Below, one piece after another: positions 1-8,114 of a DNA stretch of 64,000 nt; the first letter of the stretch is position 1; every line of letters starts with the position of its first letter. The notes under the pieces are model-generated. The model made no database searches and was not told the DNA's origin. It was given only the letters and a program-made list of their open reading frames with translations. Made by a program: the position numbers and the translations under genes. The DNA comes from Phycisphaerae bacterium. Its GTDB lineage: Bacteria; Planctomycetota; Phycisphaerae; Phycisphaerales; SM1A02. The DNA is taken from positions 26,681-90,680 of the forward strand of contig VGXN01000001.1 of assembly GCA_016873335.1 (NCBI GenBank), read 5' to 3'.

Positions 1-354
1 ATTGTGGCCGTGAACCCGGGGCTCTCACCCCAGTCGCTGCGCGTTGGGCAGAAGATCAATCTGCCTTCGAAGGCCGGTTCGCCCGCGGAGAAGTTGGCGG
101 GTGGAAACACGAAAGCGAAGTCAGCCAAGTCGGCAGCATCCTCCGATTCCGCAGGATCGGATGCGACCGGCGCTGGTTCGCAGCACGTTGTGGCGGCGGG
201 TGAAACGCTCGCGTCCATCGCGGCGAAGGCATACGGCAGCGGATCGTCCGCGAATTGGAAGCGCATCTATGACGCCAACAAGGGCGTGATCGGGGCGAAT
301 CCAAGCGCACTCAAGGTGGGCATGAAGTTGGTCATCCCGGCGCGGCAGGGCTGA
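1..354 (+). CDS. LysM-domain protein, C-terminal part (5' end outside window)
   Basis: The reading frame is open at the left edge, so only the last 117 or so residues are visible. The first residues (NPGLSPQSLRVGQKINLP) are the end of one LysM motif. A linker rich in Ala, Lys, Gly and Ser follows, then a second LysM-like domain from about residue 60 (HVVAAGETLASIAAKAYG ... ALKVGMKLVIP). LysM domains bind peptidoglycan, so this is probably an envelope-associated protein; any catalytic domain would lie upstream of the window. The GTG at base 4 is an artefact of the truncation and not a chosen start. A strong Rho-independent terminator follows the stop. Confidence 0.85.
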   Translation: MVAVNPGLSPQSLRVGQKINLPSKAGSPAEKLAGGNTKAKSAKSAASSDSAGSDATGAGSQHVVAAGETLASIAAKAYGSGSSANWKRIYDANKGVIGANPSALKVGMKLVIPARQG

Positions 355-389
355 GCGCCGTTCAAGCGTTTGGTGATGTTCGTGAAGGA

Positions 390-417
390 CCCCCGCCCCT
401 CGCAGGGCGGGGGTTTT
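390..417 (+). terminator. Rho-independent terminator after the LysM gene
   Basis: A perfect 9-bp stem CCCCCGCCC / GGGCGGGGG with a 6-base loop is followed directly by TTTT. It lies 36 bases after the LysM stop codon and before the dehydrogenase gene, so it separates two transcription units. Confidence 0.9.
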
Positions 418-445
418 CATTCGGCAACCTCGTGCACTCGGCTGC

Positions 446-451
446 TATCGT
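446..451 (+). promoter_or_regulatory. Putative -10 box (TATCGT) for the dehydrogenase gene
   Basis: TATCGT ends 12 bases before the ATG at 464, so transcription would start about 6 bases upstream of the codon. No convincing -35 box is seen. It is one of a series of similarly placed boxes in this window. Confidence 0.3.
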
Positions 452-463
452 GCGCGTCCTCCA

Positions 464-1486
464 ATGACCTACAAGGCAGTTCTCATTCCTGGTGACGGCA
501 TCGGTCCTGAAGTGGCGGATGCGGTCGTGTCGATCCTCGCCGCGGCATCGGCGCCCATCGAGTGGATTCCACGGCTTGCAGGAGTCGCGGCGCTCGAAGC
601 GGGCGCCAAGGAACTCCTCCCGCCCGAGACGGTCTCGGCGGTGAAGGAGCACAAGTACGCGCTCAAGGGTCCCTGCACAACCCCGGTGGGTGGTGGGTTC
701 TCGTCGGTGAATGTGGCGCTGCGAAAGACACTCGACCTGTACGGTGCCGTTCGCCCCGTGCGTTCGCTGCCTGGCGTCAAGACGCGCTTCGACGGCGTCG
801 ATCTTGTCGTTGTCCGCGAGAACACCGAAGGTTTGTATGCGGGCATCGAGAACGAGATCGCGCGCGGTGTCGTCACGAGCGTGAAGGTCGCCACGCGCGA
901 GGCGTGTACGCGCATCGCCGAGTTCGCGTTCCGCTATGCAGTGCACCGCAAGCGCCGCAAGGTGTCGGTGTTCCACAAGGCGAACATCATGAAGCTGTCG
1001 GATGGGATGTTCATCCGCTGTGCCCGCGAGGTGCGCGAGGCGAAGTTCCCGCAGCTTGAGTATGAGGAGCTCATCATCGATGCGGCATGCATGAAGTTGG
1101 TGCAGGAACCGACGCGTTTCGATGTGCTGCTGATGGAGAACCTGTACGGCGATGTCATCAGCGACCTGTGCGCGGGGCTTGTGGGTGGACTCGGTGCCGT
1201 GCCCGGCGCCAACTATGGCGAGGCGGGGTCGGTCTTTGAAGCTGTGCATGGCAGCGCTCCGGACATTGCGGGCAAGGGCATCGCCAATCCGCTCGCGCTC
1301 ACCATGAGTGCGGTGATGATGCTCAATCACATTTCGGAGACGCACAACGATGCGGCGCTCGCAGCCACAGCGAAGCGCATCCGCGAGGCGTATGACCGTG
1401 CACTTCTCGATGGGTGCAAGACGGGGGACCTCGGCGGAACCCTGAACACCAAGCAGTTTGCGCAGGCCGTCATCGATCGTCTCTGA
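464..1486 (+). CDS. NAD-dependent isocitrate / isopropylmalate dehydrogenase family
   Basis: This 340-residue protein belongs to the isocitrate/isopropylmalate dehydrogenase family, which oxidatively decarboxylates beta-hydroxyacids with NAD(P) in the cytoplasm. The N-terminus has the family signature IPGDGIGPEV. VRENTEGLYAG, the K in KANIMK, and the metal-binding stretch ENLYGDVISDL are all present. The cofactor loop reads AVHGSAPDIAGKGIANP, the arrangement typical of NAD-type enzymes (H-G-S-A-P-D-I). The short size and the ENTEG motif favour the NAD-isocitrate dehydrogenase subgroup over LeuB, but homoisocitrate or tartrate activity cannot be excluded. The gene stands alone, convergent with the alpha/beta hydrolase gene. 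Confidence 0.9.
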   Translation: MTYKAVLIPGDGIGPEVADAVVSILAAASAPIEWIPRLAGVAALEAGAKELLPPETVSAVKEHKYALKGPCTTPVGGGFSSVNVALRKTLDLYGAVRPVRSLPGVKTRFDGVDLVVVRENTEGLYAGIENEIARGVVTSVKVATREACTRIAEFAFRYAVHRKRRKVSVFHKANIMKLSDGMFIRCAREVREAKFPQLEYEELIIDAACMKLVQEPTRFDVLLMENLYGDVISDLCAGLVGGLGAVPGANYGEAGSVFEAVHGSAPDIAGKGIANPLALTMSAVMMLNHISETHNDAALAATAKRIREAYDRALLDGCKTGDLGGTLNTKQFAQAVIDRL

Positions 1487-1541
1487 CGCGCACCCGCGTT
1501 CTTCTCACAAGGCCTTGCGCACCGGCCCGATCTTGGAACTC

Positions 1542-2519
1542 TCACGGGTCGAGAAAGCCCATGAGCGCTTGCTGTGTGGCGGCAGGGGCGTCATGAAAGA
1601 TCACATGCCCCGCCTCGGGCAGGATCAATCCCTCGGCGCCGCGGATGCCCCGCACATACGGCTGCAGCAGGGACGGATCAGTGATTTGGTCCTGTGCGCC
1701 GAAGATCACCAGAGTCGGTGCGCTGATTGCCGCAAGCCTTGAGGCGTTGCCGTCGAGCAGGAAGGGACGGATCGACTCGACCATGGCAGCGAGCATCGCC
1801 CGTCGCTCCACCGCACGCGCGACCAGGAATCGCCGAAACGGCGCAGGGACTGGCGGTGGGTTCACAAAGCAAAGCCCGAGGATCCGATCAAAGTCCGCGT
1901 CACTGGAAATGTCGAGCGGGTTGCCGCCATCCGCAACCTCCCGCATGAACGGATTGATCTTCGGGGGCAGCAGCCCTGCGGGCGATTCAAGCACCAGTCG
2001 ACGAACGGACTTGGGGTACGCCGCCGCATACGCCGCCGCGAGCGCGCCGCCCATCGATTCGCCGACGACATCCACTCTGCCGAGATTCGTGGCGACACGG
2101 AACGCCTCGATCCATTGGATGTAGCCATCCGCATCGAGCGGCTTGGCACCCGGCGGGAAAGGGTTGTCGCCAAACCCAGGCAGATCGGGCGCCACAACGC
2201 GGCGCGACGGCGCCAGCCAGCGCATCTGCCCCATCATGGCTTCCTTGCTCGTTCCCCAGCCATGCAGCAGCAGAACGGGAGCGCGTTCCATCTCCAGTGG
2301 ATCGTTCTGCCCGCCGCCCGACAGGAAGGGGACGGTCTGACCGTCCACAGTGATGTGCTCGAGTCGCAGCCCAGACACGCTGCGCCCGATGGCAGAGACA
2401 ACGGTGTGGAACCCAGTCGGCCAGTTCCACAGCACCACCAGACCGATGCAGATCCACGCGATCAGCACCAGCATGGTGATCAAGGTGCGGCGAAGAAGGA
2501 CCAAGAGCGTTCCGCTCAT
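1542..2519 (-). CDS. alpha/beta hydrolase with N-terminal membrane anchor
   Basis: A 325-residue protein whose first ~35 residues form a hydrophobic helix, likely a membrane anchor. An alpha/beta-hydrolase fold follows: the oxyanion strand LLLHGWGTSKE, the nucleophile elbow GESMGG (Ser nucleophile), the acid strand VIFGAQDQITDP (Asp), and the catalytic His in PEAGHVIF. The substrate is unknown; the family includes lipases, esterases and C-C hydrolases. The listed ORF could begin 20 codons earlier, but the ATG at 2519 overlaps the upstream pseudouridine synthase stop as ATGA, which marks translational coupling and decides the start. Confidence 0.88.
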   Translation of the reverse strand: MSGTLLVLLRRTLITMLVLIAWICIGLVVLWNWPTGFHTVVSAIGRSVSGLRLEHITVDGQTVPFLSGGGQNDPLEMERAPVLLLHGWGTSKEAMMGQMRWLAPSRRVVAPDLPGFGDNPFPPGAKPLDADGYIQWIEAFRVATNLGRVDVVGESMGGALAAAYAAAYPKSVRRLVLESPAGLLPPKINPFMREVADGGNPLDISSDADFDRILGLCFVNPPPVPAPFRRFLVARAVERRAMLAAMVESIRPFLLDGNASRLAAISAPTLVIFGAQDQITDPSLLQPYVRGIRGAEGLILPEAGHVIFHDAPAATQQALMGFLDP

Positions 2520-3397
2520 GTGCGGTTCTTTCGGGGCGATGCCCTGGCCGAGTCGGTCGCAGCGGGCTTCCCCCACCAATCACTGCGCAGGGGTGCGAGC
2601 AGTTGTTCAACATGTGCACGGCCCGCGGCATCACTGCCCACGCCTGCACAGTGCGCCGCGGCGGCGAGGATTGTCCCTGGCAGTGGCGACTCAACATCCA
2701 CTCGCTTGCGCTGAAGCGGGTGGAGAAACCCAATGCGCCACGCATGCAGAAGAAGCGGTGGAGCATTCGGAACTCCGCGCGCTGCGCTCGTGTTGGGAGG
2801 CAGCAGGGCGCGGTACACACGGTCGCCCTCGACGGGTGCACCGAGCCACGCAAGGTGCGCGCGGATCTGATGAAGCCGTCCCGTTTCAATCGCGCAGGCG
2901 ACCAGCGCACTGCCACTCGCCGCAGCGACCACGCGCCAGTGGGTCACCGCGGCAAGTCCGCCACGCTGTGGAACGCTGATCTTCAGATCACCGCGGCGCA
3001 CCTCCGCAAGGGGCTCCTGACATGTGCCGTGCGTTCCCGGCAGCCTTCCCTTCACGATGGCGAGATATGCCTTGGCAACGGAACGCGCCTCGAACTGCGC
3101 GCGCAGCGAGTCGTAGGCAGCTGCAGTTCGGGCAATGAGCACCACGCCTGATGTCTCGCGGTCGAGCCGGTGCAGGAGCCCCCAGTCGCGCTGCGCCCCG
3201 AGCGAGGTGAGTGCGCTTCCATCGACTGCGAACGCGCCGTTCAAGAGCGAGTCATTTGCATGCCCGAGCCCTGGCAGGGTGACCGTCCCCGCGGGTTTCT
3301 CGACAGCGAGCAGGGCATCGTCCCGCAGCAGCACCGCGCATGGAACGGCGGGGTTGGCGGCGGGCGCATGATCCACGCTTAGCATCCTAGGCTTCAC
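2516..3397 (-). CDS. RluA-family pseudouridine synthase
   Basis: This 293-residue protein converts specific uridines in rRNA or tRNA to pseudouridine. The RluA signature HRLDRETSGVVL carries the catalytic Asp, and the upstream strand LAVEKPAG and later GRLHQIRAHLAWLG match conserved motifs II and III. There is no S4 RNA-binding domain, so it resembles the short RluA/RluC-like or TruC-like members. The specific target nucleotide cannot be read from sequence. The start is either GTG at 3397 or ATG at 3385; neither has a strong ribosome-binding site. It is the first gene of a two-gene operon with the hydrolase (ATGA overlap) and is divergent from the aminotransferase. Confidence 0.92.
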   Translation of the reverse strand: MKPRMLSVDHAPAANPAVPCAVLLRDDALLAVEKPAGTVTLPGLGHANDSLLNGAFAVDGSALTSLGAQRDWGLLHRLDRETSGVVLIARTAAAYDSLRAQFEARSVAKAYLAIVKGRLPGTHGTCQEPLAEVRRGDLKISVPQRGGLAAVTHWRVVAAASGSALVACAIETGRLHQIRAHLAWLGAPVEGDRVYRALLPPNTSAARGVPNAPPLLLHAWRIGFLHPLQRKRVDVESPLPGTILAAAAHCAGVGSDAAGRAHVEQLLAPLRSDWWGKPAATDSARASPRKNRT

Positions 3398-3415
3398 CGA
3401 AAGGGCGTCGTTCCC

Positions 3416-4624
3416 ATGTCAGCCACACCGCACACCATGCACGGTCCAAGCGCGCGGCTCGCGCCCTTTGGCGAGTCGATCTTCACCACCATGAGCCGCC
3501 TCGCTGTTGAGCACAAGGCGGTCAATCTTGGTCAAGGATTCCCCGACTTCGACGGTCCCGACTTCGTGAAGCAGGCGGCGCAGCGCGCCATCGCCGAGGG
3601 GCATGGTCAGTACGCGCGCGCGTTTGGACTTCCAGAGACCAACCGCGCGATCGCTGCGGCGGCGCAGCGAACCTGCGGATTCGAGGCGGATCCTGAGCGC
3701 GAGGTCACCGTGACTGCGGGATGTACCGAAGCGATCGCCGCATGTTTGCTCGGTCTGCTCTCGCCGGGCGATGAGGTCGTTCTCCTCGATCCCTCCTACG
3801 ACTCCTACGCGGCGTGCGTGGCGATGGCGGGGGGCGTGGCGCGGCGTGTACGGCTCGAAGGTCCGGACTTCCGCATCACCCGCGCAACGCTCGCGCCAGC
3901 GTTCTCGAGCCGCACCAAGGCGATCCTCTTGAACTCGCCGCACAACCCAAGCGGGCGAATGTTCGATGATGCCGAGTATGCGATCGTCGCTGAACTCGCG
4001 GATCAGCACGATGCGATCATCCTTTCCGATGAGGTCTACGACGCGATCACCTACGCGCGGCCGCACCGATCCATCGCACAGATCCCGGGCGTGCGGGAAC
4101 GCGCCGTCATTCTCGGCAGTTTGGGCAAGACGTTCTCGCTGACGGGCTGGAAGATCGGCTGGGCGATCGCGCCTCCCGCCATCACCGCCGGCATCCGCTG
4201 TGCGCACCAGTTCCTCACCTTCTGCGCCGCCACGCCGCTGCAGCGAGCCGCCGCAGATGCGCTCAGCTCGGTGTGCCGCGATGACAGCTACCTCAAGCAA
4301 CTGCACTCGGAGTACACCGCTCGTCGCAATCGGATGCTCGACATCCTCAACGAGGCGGGGTTCCGCTGCGTGGAGCCGGAGGGTTCGTACTTCATCCTTG
4401 TCGACGCGGTGGAGGCTGGTTTCCCCGACGATGTCACCGCAGCACGCCGACTTGTGGTGGAGGCGGGAGTCGCAGCCATCCCGTCGAGCCACTTTTATGA
4501 CCCCGCACATCCCGATCACCGTTGGCTTCGCTTCGCCTTCTGCAAGCGGGAATCGACGATGCTTGAGGCGCGCCGTCGCCTTCTGGCGAATCCACCGCGC
4601 CGGTTGGCGGAACGGGCAGTCTGA
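3416..4624 (+). CDS. PLP-dependent class I/II aminotransferase
   Basis: A 402-residue fold-type I aminotransferase. The N-terminal NLGQGFPDFDGP is typical of the kynurenine/glutamine/methionine aminotransferase subgroup (YbdL and KAT-like). LNSPHNPSGR, the Asp/Tyr pair in ILSDEVYDAITY and the Schiff-base lysine in GSLGKTFSLTGWKIGW are all present. The C-terminal arginine that binds the substrate carboxylate is in WLRFAFCK. It probably transaminates methionine, glutamine or aromatic amino acids; the exact substrate is inference. A purine-rich GAAAGGG lies about 17 bases before the ATG. The following bL21 gene has its own candidate promoter. Confidence 0.92.
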   Translation: MSATPHTMHGPSARLAPFGESIFTTMSRLAVEHKAVNLGQGFPDFDGPDFVKQAAQRAIAEGHGQYARAFGLPETNRAIAAAAQRTCGFEADPEREVTVTAGCTEAIAACLLGLLSPGDEVVLLDPSYDSYAACVAMAGGVARRVRLEGPDFRITRATLAPAFSSRTKAILLNSPHNPSGRMFDDAEYAIVAELADQHDAIILSDEVYDAITYARPHRSIAQIPGVRERAVILGSLGKTFSLTGWKIGWAIAPPAITAGIRCAHQFLTFCAATPLQRAAADALSSVCRDDSYLKQLHSEYTARRNRMLDILNEAGFRCVEPEGSYFILVDAVEAGFPDDVTAARRLVVEAGVAAIPSSHFYDPAHPDHRWLRFAFCKRESTMLEARRRLLANPPRRLAERAV

Positions 4625-4626
4625 TG

Positions 4627-4632
4627 TAGGAT
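4627..4632 (+). promoter_or_regulatory. Putative -10 box (TAGGAT) for rplU
   Basis: TAGGAT straddles the end of the aminotransferase gene's 3' side and ends 10 bases before the rplU ATG. The predicted transcript would have only a 3-4 base leader. No Shine-Dalgarno sequence is present in between; the gap is a C-run. Confidence 0.35.
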
Positions 4633-4642
4633 CTCCCCCCCT

Positions 4643-4960
4643 ATGTACGCGATCATCGAAGACAGCGGAACGCAGATCATGGTGCACAAGGACGATGTCA
4701 TTGACATCGACCTTCGGAAAATCCCGGAGGGATCGACCACCGTGACTTTCGACAAGGTGCTCGCCGTTGGTGCGAAGGACGGCACCGCCGCTCGCATCGG
4801 CACGCCCTATCTCGCCAAGGCAACGGTCACGGCTGAAGTCGTTGGCGGTTCTTCCGAGAAGACCACGCTGAACAAGTATTCGCGCCGCAAGGGGTACCGC
4901 CGCCACAAGGGACACACGCAAAAGCGGGTCCAGGTGCGCGTCACAGACATCGCCGCGTGA
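4643..4960 (+). CDS. rplU: 50S ribosomal protein bL21
   Basis: A 105-residue protein with the bL21 profile: the start MYAIIEDSGTQ, the central VTFDKVLAVG, IGTPYLAKATVTAEV, and the basic RRKGYRRHKGHTQKRVQV tail that contacts 23S rRNA. It is a structural component of the large ribosomal subunit. In most bacteria rplU is followed by rpmA (bL27), but here the next gene is on the opposite strand and rpmA is not in the window. The position-specific Lys of the usual GGKQY motif is Thr here (SGTQI). Confidence 0.95.
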   Translation: MYAIIEDSGTQIMVHKDDVIDIDLRKIPEGSTTVTFDKVLAVGAKDGTAARIGTPYLAKATVTAEVVGGSSEKTTLNKYSRRKGYRRHKGHTQKRVQVRVTDIAA

Positions 4961-4975
4961 GCACTCGTCGCGGGC

Positions 4976-5980
4976 TTATGCCTGCGAAAGCACTTCCATC
5001 ATCGCTTGGGGGGATTCCGCCTCCCCCGTGAGTGCGCTCAGGCACGCAGCCTCCATCACGGCTCGGACGCGCTGCAGCAGCAGTGGCGGCAGTCCGGCCG
5101 CAAGCGGGGGAGTCAACGCAGCGCTCAGCAGTGCGGATGGTGCCGAATCCTCGCCATCAGCACAACTTGGCGCTGGCGTCTCCAGAACCTCATTCGTTGG
5201 GCTGCGCCACTCCATGTGCTGATCGTCCACGAAGATCGCACCGACCGACCCGCTGACAAGCGCACACCGCCGCCAGTGCCAATGTCGATTCGAGGCGGTG
5301 AGTGATGCGGTCCTTCCATCGGTGAATGCGCATGTCACCGCGATCGATCCCTCCCACAGACGAAACAGGCGCGAACTTGCATCGGGCTGTGATTCATGGG
5401 AGCGGTGCAGGCGTTCCGCTGTGCTCGCTGCACTGACACGCTCGGGCATTCCAAGCCACTGCACCAACAGAATGGAAACCTCCTGCAGCCGCGCCAACAG
5501 CGACCCGCAGTTGCTCGGTGCCACGGACGCTGCATGCAACAGTTCGGGCGCCGCACCCTGCGAGATGAACTCACTTGCCTGCGCGAATGATCCTTCGTGA
5601 GGGAACCCCGGCAGCGGCATCTCGATGGTGCGCTGCACTTCGCGACCGGTATGTCGCATCCACGGCTCGGTGGTGAAGAGCACGCTTGCGTGGCTTGCGA
5701 GCGCGTACTCCTCGTCGGCGTTCCCAAAGCCAACATGCAGGATCGGCATCTGCGAATGCTCCGCGCAGAAACTTCGCAGGTCGCCCGCGGATGCGCTGGC
5801 CGCACCGAGCGCATCGCGGACAGCGCGAAGAGGCGATCCGATACGGACCGATCCAGCCGGGCGCCTGCGAAGTCCGCGGACAACCCAGTCGGGGAGCGCT
5901 TCCCTCGACCACACGCCAAGCAAGGGCCCCTGCAGATCTTCTGCCGACTCGCTTTCAAGGTTTGAACGCGTCTTGCTCAT
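4976..5980 (-). CDS. Uncharacterised protein, possibly a divergent Gfo/Idh/MocA-like C-terminal domain
   Basis: I do not recognise this 334-residue protein with confidence. It has no signal peptide and no clear nucleotide-binding loop. Short stretches (VSGSVGAIFVDDQHMEW and a final VMEAACLSALTGEAESPQAMMEVL) resemble the C-terminal substrate domain of Gfo/Idh/MocA oxidoreductases, where a beta-sheet is followed by a helix and a PxxM element. The Rossmann signature is not seen, so it may be a cofactor-less relative. I chose the ATG at 5980 (MSKTRSN) because the upstream starts at 6001-6040 would run almost into the RNase P RNA promoter region. It is divergent from rnpB and convergent with rplU. 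Confidence 0.6.
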   Translation of the reverse strand: MSKTRSNLESESAEDLQGPLLGVWSREALPDWVVRGLRRRPAGSVRIGSPLRAVRDALGAASASAGDLRSFCAEHSQMPILHVGFGNADEEYALASHASVLFTTEPWMRHTGREVQRTIEMPLPGFPHEGSFAQASEFISQGAAPELLHAASVAPSNCGSLLARLQEVSILLVQWLGMPERVSAASTAERLHRSHESQPDASSRLFRLWEGSIAVTCAFTDGRTASLTASNRHWHWRRCALVSGSVGAIFVDDQHMEWRSPTNEVLETPAPSCADGEDSAPSALLSAALTPPLAAGLPPLLLQRVRAVMEAACLSALTGEAESPQAMMEVLSQA

Positions 5981-6048
5981 GATCAGGGGAGCACCCGCCA
6001 TCACGATAGAGGCGGCTGGATGCTCTCGCATTCCGGCCACGGCCGAGT

Positions 6049-6054
6049 TACGAT
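6049..6054 (+). promoter_or_regulatory. Putative -10 box (TACGAT) of rnpB
   Basis: TACGAT lies 6 bases before the G-rich start of the RNase P P1 helix at 6060-6061, the right distance for a -10 element. The -35 region is poor. Confidence 0.4.
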
Positions 6055-6059
6055 GCCTG

Positions 6060-6426
6060 GGTGGTCAGGCAATCGCCCTCGGGATCTCCCCGAGCGAGGA
6101 AAGTCCGAACACGACAGGACACGGTGGTGGCTAACAGCCACCAGCCTCAGCGCAGGCTCGGGACAGTGCCACAGAAAACAGACCGCCGAGGCATCTGCCT
6201 CGGTAAGGGTGAAAAGGTGCGGTAAGAGCGCACCGCCTTCTCGGTGACGAGAAGGGCACGGCAAACCCCACCGCGTGCAAGCGCAAGCAGTCCTCCGGCG
6301 GATTTTTCCGCCAGCCGCTGTCCGCGGCATGAGGACGGGTCGCGTGCTTTGAGTCCAGCGGCAACGCTGGTCCAGAGAGAAATGATTGCCGCCCGCAAGG
6401 GAACAGAATTCGGCTTACGACCACAC
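6060..6426 (+). ncRNA. rnpB: RNase P RNA, bacterial type A
   Basis: This is the catalytic RNA that removes 5' leaders from pre-tRNAs. The 5' strand GTGGTC (6061-6066) pairs with GACCAC (6419-6424) to form P1. The universally conserved GAGGAAAGTCCG is at 6096-6107. The central GGTGCGGTAAGAGCGCACC hairpin and GGCACGGCAAACCCCACC match the type A specificity domain. The conserved 3' element ACAGAATTCGGCTTAC closes the catalytic core just before P1. Exact ends are estimated from P1 to within a few bases. A tetraloop terminator follows. It is divergent from the uncharacterised gene ending at 4976. Confidence 0.96.
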
Positions 6427-6432
6427 GCGCGG

Positions 6433-6469
6433 GGCGGATCTCCGAAAGGGGATCCGCCTCACCTTTTTT
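6433..6469 (+). terminator. Rho-independent terminator of rnpB
   Basis: An 11-bp stem (one G-U pair) GGCGGATCTCC / GGGGATCCGCC closed by a GAAA tetraloop is followed by TCACC and six T residues. It begins 7 bases after the RNase P RNA. Confidence 0.92.
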
Positions 6470-6612
6470 GCGCGAGAAATATGCCGCCGATTTTCAGAGT
6501 CGAAAACGCATTTGCAAATCACTGCCAATGCAAGGCTTAGGCATGCCGAAGTGCTGGATGATTCTGCGATGACCTTGAATAGGCGGCGTACATCGGTAAA
6601 ATCGGGCAAGCC

Positions 6613-7194
6613 ATGAATTCGCCCACGAAATCCACCAGTTTGCAGGCATACACCCTGCTGCTGTACCGAAAGGCTGTGCACCCGGAGTTCTTTGCCATCG
6701 ACTCTCGCCGACGCATCGAGAACGGTCCGATCGAGGCGGAGGCGTGGATCTTCCGCGGTGGACAGGTGGTGCGTTTCCAGAAGGACAAGATGTGCGTCTG
6801 TGAGATCGTGACGGACAACCCGAGCGCACTGCCCGAGCGCGGGCTCACCAAGAACATGCTGTGCGCGGGCGAGCATGAACATGAAGAGACGCTGTCCGAA
6901 AATCTGGTCTTCATGACGTCTGTGCAGACCGAAACGCTGGCCGACCATCTCTATATCGGCACGTACCGCGAGATGATGGCCCATGCCAAGGACAACGGGT
7001 CACTCTCCGTACAGTGGGACGATGCCACGACCGGCAAGCCAAACCTCTCGCTGGTTGATCTGCAGCGCTTCCGCGCGGAGATCCATGTGCAGGGCTGGCA
7101 TCTGCGAAGCGACTGTGGGCTGGTGCTGCGAACGCAGTCCATGTTCCAGTTGAACGATCCCGCCGCCAAGGGCGCGCAGCGCGAAACGCGGTGA
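6613..7194 (+). CDS. DUF2617-like conserved protein
   Basis: A 193-residue protein of unknown function. The order of motifs LLYRKAVHPEFF, GGQVVRF, a short CEIV strand, LPERGL, SVQTETL and a final GLVLRTQSMFQL matches my recollection of the DUF2617 family, seen mainly in Planctomycetes. No catalytic motif, signal peptide or membrane helix is visible. The start is set by the ATG at 6613, about 140 bases past the rnpB terminator. It overlaps the next gene, a uracil-DNA glycosylase, by four bases (GTGA), so the two are translationally coupled. Confidence 0.75.
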   Translation: MNSPTKSTSLQAYTLLLYRKAVHPEFFAIDSRRRIENGPIEAEAWIFRGGQVVRFQKDKMCVCEIVTDNPSALPERGLTKNMLCAGEHEHEETLSENLVFMTSVQTETLADHLYIGTYREMMAHAKDNGSLSVQWDDATTGKPNLSLVDLQRFRAEIHVQGWHLRSDCGLVLRTQSMFQLNDPAAKGAQRETR

Positions 7195-7979
7195 CCGCAC
7201 CGACGCGCAGTGGTTCGGGGGACGCGGATACGAATCCCGATCGCACTGCTGCCTCTGCCCACCGGGCGTGCGTGGAGGCAGACCGCCTGATGGGGGTGGT
7301 GGATGTGCCCCTTGGACGCTGGTATCCACCGAAGCGTTCAACATCGGTCTCGGAGCCCGCTCCGCTGCCACACGACAGGCGTGCGAAGTGCGCTGCCATG
7401 CTTGCGGAACTGCGCGAGCGGCACGACCGGGAGTGTCCGCACTGCACCACTGCCACGGCGCATCAGCGCACGGTGTTTGGGGAGGGCGATCCCTGTGCAC
7501 GCCTGATGTTCGTGGGAGAAGCGCCCGGCGAAACCGAAGACACGCTTGGTCGTCCCTTTGTCGGCAAGGCAGGGCGGAAGCTCGACGAGATGATTCAGGC
7601 GATCGGGCTGCGACGCGAGGACTGCTACATCGCCAATGTGCTCAAGAGCCGCCCGCCCGAGAATCGTGCGCCGCTGCCGCTTGAAATCGAGCGCTGCAGT
7701 CCATACCTCGTGGAGCAGTTGCTGATCATTCGCCCACGGGTGATCATGACCCTTGGCGGTCCTGCCACCAAGATGCTCATGAACACGGATGTCGGGATCA
7801 TGAAACTGCGAGGCGAGTGGTCCCAGTGGGTCGCCCCGGCAGGCAGCCCGGTCCTGTCGATTCCGCTGATGCCTACATTCCATCCCGCCTATCTGCTCCG
7901 CAACTACACGCTCGAGACCCGTACGCAGGTGTGGTCGGACCTGAAGGCTGTCATGCATCGGCTGGCGGAATCCGCCTGA
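7191..7979 (+). CDS. Family 4 uracil-DNA glycosylase (Fe-S type)
   Basis: This 262-residue protein should excise uracil from DNA in base-excision repair. Motif A reads GEAPGETEDTLGRPFVGKAG and motif B FHPAYLLR, both diagnostic of family 4 (UdgA-like, SPO1 polymerase-related) enzymes. The Fe-S cluster of this family uses four cysteines. The CPHC pair near residues 80-85 and the Cys in ERCSPYL are present, but the Cys normally found in the K-C-R-P motif is Ser here (NVLKSRPPENR). About 65 extra low-complexity residues precede the usual domain start; an internal start is possible, though the GTG at 7191 overlaps the preceding stop. Confidence 0.92.
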   Translation: MTAPTRSGSGDADTNPDRTAASAHRACVEADRLMGVVDVPLGRWYPPKRSTSVSEPAPLPHDRRAKCAAMLAELRERHDRECPHCTTATAHQRTVFGEGDPCARLMFVGEAPGETEDTLGRPFVGKAGRKLDEMIQAIGLRREDCYIANVLKSRPPENRAPLPLEIERCSPYLVEQLLIIRPRVIMTLGGPATKMLMNTDVGIMKLRGEWSQWVAPAGSPVLSIPLMPTFHPAYLLRNYTLETRTQVWSDLKAVMHRLAESA

Positions 7980-8072
7980 CCAACCCTGGTGGTTCGGGAA
8001 AAAAACTGCGAGATTCTTCACTCCCTATCCGAACTCATTGCCGCTCGCTGCGTAGAGTTCGGTGGAAGCAGT

Positions 8073-8111
8073 AACCCCCACAACAGCAACCCCCACAACA
8101 GCAACCCCCAC
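8073..8111 (+). repeat. 15-base tandem repeat, 2.6 copies
   Basis: AACCCCCACAACAGC occurs at 8073-8087 and 8088-8102, and its first nine bases occur again at 8103-8111. The copies are identical. The array directly abuts the terminator stem. Confidence 0.9.
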
Positions 8112-8114
8112 GAG

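Noticed and set aside
8073-8111. CRISPR-like array
   Set aside because: Repeat units are directly adjacent with no unique spacers, only 15 bases long and 2.6 copies.
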